This document shows, one piece after another, positions 62,000-64,000 of a stretch of 64,000 bases of DNA (position 1 is the first letter of the stretch; each line of letters starts with the position of its first letter). Source of the stretch: Pseudomonas sp. UBA6562 (GTDB lineage Bacteria > Pseudomonadota > Gammaproteobacteria > Pseudomonadales > Pseudomonadaceae); contig NZ_DJJS01000008.1 in NCBI RefSeq assembly GCF_002434265.1, positions 417,667 to 481,666 on the forward strand, given 5' to 3'. The notes below the pieces were generated by a model, which did no database searches, was not told the origin of the DNA, and worked only from the letters and a program-made list of their open reading frames with translations. A program made the translations under genes and the position numbers.

Positions 62000-63862
62000 T
62001 CATGCTTCCAGGAATATATCTGCCGGCACGATCGGCTTGAAGCTATCACCGCCATCGAAACTGACCGACGCGTATACTTCGATGGTCGAATTGAGCTGCA
62101 ACTTTTCCACATGGGATTTTGGTAATTTCATCACCAACTTCCTCGCCTGGTATTCGTCCGCGGAAATCGCGACGTTATCGCGAATGACTTCAGGCGGAAG
62201 GGGCGCATACTGCGGTTTGGGCCTGCCGACAACCCAGACCCGGACGATCTGGCCCTGATCGAACAATCGCCAACTGTTGTTGCTCAATGTGAAGAGCACT
62301 TCGTCCTTGATGGACTGCAGCGACAGCTTTCCGTTCGGCGCGTCAGGGCACTGCACAGGTTGGAAGTCCGCCGAGTCCCAATCTTCGATTCTCAACCCAT
62401 AGATGGGCGATCGTTGCACTGCCCGACCCGCACGCTCCACGGTGTAGTACACCTTCACGCGCCTGCCGAGATTCGCCGGGACGGCCGAAGCAGGAATGAC
62501 GTAGCGCAGGTTGTCGTCTACGACGGGGGTGCTGGTGCTGTATTTGCCCAGCTCGCCATAGCCGTCCCAATGCATGGTCACCTTGCCCCAATCGGTGCCT
62601 GGGACCTCTGGCAGCCGCACATTGGCGCCGGTGATGAGGCGGATAGGCAGGATGAAGCCGTATTGCTCGATATCGGGATCCGGTTGTTCTGGAGGCTCGG
62701 GGTCCTGTGGCGTGACGCCCTCGATGATAGGCAGTTTCAGCACCAGGGGCTTGCGCAAGGTCAGTTCGAGCGCGGCCGAGTCGGCCGCCTCTCCTGGTCT
62801 GGCCCACTGGTAAGCGAAGCTCACCGTCTGGCCCAGATTGGCCTGCAACCATTGAGCAGGGATCGAGAAGCGTAGCCGGCCACTGTCGATCAAGGTCCGA
62901 TCAACCCGTACGCTGACGCGCCGAGCGGATTCGCCCATTGCATGCAGCAACACATCGTCGGCGTATTGCATGCCGTAATCCGGAATCTCGACCATCAACC
63001 CGTCCGGAAACTGGTCTGGGTCGAGGTATTCGTCGGCGTCACCTTGCACTTGAGGTGGCGGCAGACTTGGAAGCTGGGGTGGCAAGCCGGTCACAATGGT
63101 CAAGCGCTGGACAGTGGACTGGCTTACCGGGTCCGAGGGGCTGCTGTCGGCATAGACCACTGTGTAGCTGATCTCGCACCAATCACCGGCCAACTCCAGT
63201 GTGGAGCGGTCAATGGACCACACTACAGGGCGATGCAGATCCTCTTCCTTGAGTACTTTAGAAAACGTGTCATCGAAAAATTCGTCTGTCCAAGTCAACT
63301 TGACGGTATCCCCCACCGCCATTGCCGGAAACGCACTTACCGCTACCACCAAGTTGCCAGTGATCCGTGCAAGGTCGATGACCAACCCGTCACTGTTCTG
63401 AACATGCGGCGCGGATACTTGCTCGATGGGCGAAATCGGTTTGTTGACATAAAACAGAAGGCGTGGCGACTGTTCCTCCGCATACCGCTCAACCGCACCA
63501 TCGCGGGTGATGATGGTTTTCGCGTAGGAGTAGAACACGGTGCCGCCGTCAAGCCTCGTCAGCAATTCGTTCTTGAAGTCGACCATGAAGCTGCCATCGG
63601 GCTCGAGATCTTGCACCTGCACAGGCGTGCGCTCGCGGTCGACCACTTCGCCCCCGGCACCGCGACCGAAAAACTGTGGCCAAAGTTCGTCGCCGATTTC
63701 CAAGCCATCAAACTTTATATACGTGAAGAGCGGCTGCCCTTGTAACTTTTCCAGATCGACCGAATCGCCTTCCAATGCGGGAACGATGGGCAGCGGCAAC
63801 ACCGTGCTGTGGCGCTCGACCTGGTCTTTATCCTGACCGGACGCCCGTCGGGAATCATTCAT
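62000..63862 (-). CDS. Tandem beta-sandwich protein of unknown function
   Basis: A 620-aa protein, no signal peptide or membrane segment. It appears to consist of about five beta-sandwich repeats of roughly 100-130 residues; repeats share an IPA-x-x-[LV]-x-ANLG-x-x-V motif (compare FSIPAQWLQANLGQTVSFAY with YVIPASAVPANLGRRVKVYY). The first repeat has GQPLFTYIKFDGLEIGDELW, a type of segment I associate with unnamed proteins near RHS or invasin loci in pseudomonads. The ATG at 63862 is 8 nt after AGGAG; the frame extends 35 codons further without support. It heads the P47-like/RHS cluster. Confidence 0.65.
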   Translation of the reverse strand: MNDSRRASGQDKDQVERHSTVLPLPIVPALEGDSVDLEKLQGQPLFTYIKFDGLEIGDELWPQFFGRGAGGEVVDRERTPVQVQDLEPDGSFMVDFKNELLTRLDGGTVFYSYAKTIITRDGAVERYAEEQSPRLLFYVNKPISPIEQVSAPHVQNSDGLVIDLARITGNLVVAVSAFPAMAVGDTVKLTWTDEFFDDTFSKVLKEEDLHRPVVWSIDRSTLELAGDWCEISYTVVYADSSPSDPVSQSTVQRLTIVTGLPPQLPSLPPPQVQGDADEYLDPDQFPDGLMVEIPDYGMQYADDVLLHAMGESARRVSVRVDRTLIDSGRLRFSIPAQWLQANLGQTVSFAYQWARPGEAADSAALELTLRKPLVLKLPIIEGVTPQDPEPPEQPDPDIEQYGFILPIRLITGANVRLPEVPGTDWGKVTMHWDGYGELGKYSTSTPVVDDNLRYVIPASAVPANLGRRVKVYYTVERAGRAVQRSPIYGLRIEDWDSADFQPVQCPDAPNGKLSLQSIKDEVLFTLSNNSWRLFDQGQIVRVWVVGRPKPQYAPLPPEVIRDNVAISADEYQARKLVMKLPKSHVEKLQLNSTIEVYASVSFDGGDSFKPIVPADIFLEA

Positions 63863-64000
63863 TGGATCGTCTCCTCTATGCGACATCGGCATTATCTTTA
63901 AGCACCTACTTGCCTTGGGTGTGGGGTCTCTCTTCGCGCCAGGCGACATGACGAGCAATGCTGACAAGACAAGTTGACTGCACTGTGGACAGGCGATTGG

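Noticed and set aside
49464..63862. Interpretation as a type VI secretion effector locus
   Set aside because: No VgrG, PAAR, Hcp or adaptor gene is present in the window and the RHS protein has no PAAR-type N-terminus.

Overview
The window is chromosomal DNA of a Pseudomonas, most likely of the P. putida group. The evidence is the gene order (uvrB-gltX-Ala/Glu tRNAs; tmk-holB-tatD; mltG-pabC-fabF-acpP-fabG-fabD-plsX-rpmF; rluC/rne; murB-ptp-kdsB-lpxK-exbD-exbB-comEC), the high GC, the heavy use of ATGA/TGATG start-stop overlaps, and the protein sequences. No database search was possible; family names come from recognised motifs and remembered synteny.

Bases 1-5,700: the 3' part of a PAS-PAS-PAS-GGDEF-EAL cyclic-di-GMP protein, a small heat-shock gene (ibpA) with a sigma-32 promoter and a ROSE-like RNA thermometer, dusC, a hotdog thioesterase, and three tandem tRNA-Ala(GGC)/tRNA-Glu(TTC) pairs driven by a consensus sigma-70 promoter. 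Bases 5,700-13,300: gltX, uvrB with a LexA box, an aromatic/aspartate aminotransferase, tRNA-Asn, a DUF1285 protein, a DUF4823-type lipoprotein and a TetR regulator, then an intergenic region ending in an orphan strong terminator (candidate sRNA). Bases 13,300-26,440: tatD, holB, tmk, mltG and pabC, then the fatty-acid/phospholipid block fabF-acpP-fabG-fabD-plsX-rpmF-yceD, maf on the other strand, sppA, a HAD phosphatase and rluC. Bases 26,440-38,570: RNase E with a long leader and an 18-bp coding minisatellite, then the cell-envelope operon murB to comEC and a DUF2062 membrane protein. Bases 38,375-44,200: a YadGH-type ABC transporter, a GST, a FadE-type acyl-CoA dehydrogenase and a PA2817-family protein.

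The last 20 kb is accessory. A four-gene chaperone-usher fimbrial operon (44,377-49,391, + strand) meets, at a shared bidirectional terminator, a large minus-strand cluster (63,862 down to 49,464). In transcription order this cluster encodes a 620-aa tandem beta-sandwich protein, the remnant of a lost paralogue, three divergent paralogues of about 840, 760 and 965 aa, a small lipoprotein, and an RHS-repeat protein that ends before the usual RHS core and toxin tail. The three paralogues start with a GW-x-x-x-A pattern and share further blocks that resemble clostridial P47/OrfX (TULIP-fold) proteins, followed by Ig-like domains. I regard this P47-like plus RHS cluster as the most likely undescribed system here. 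One member carries a 10-base homopolymer that could act as a phase switch.
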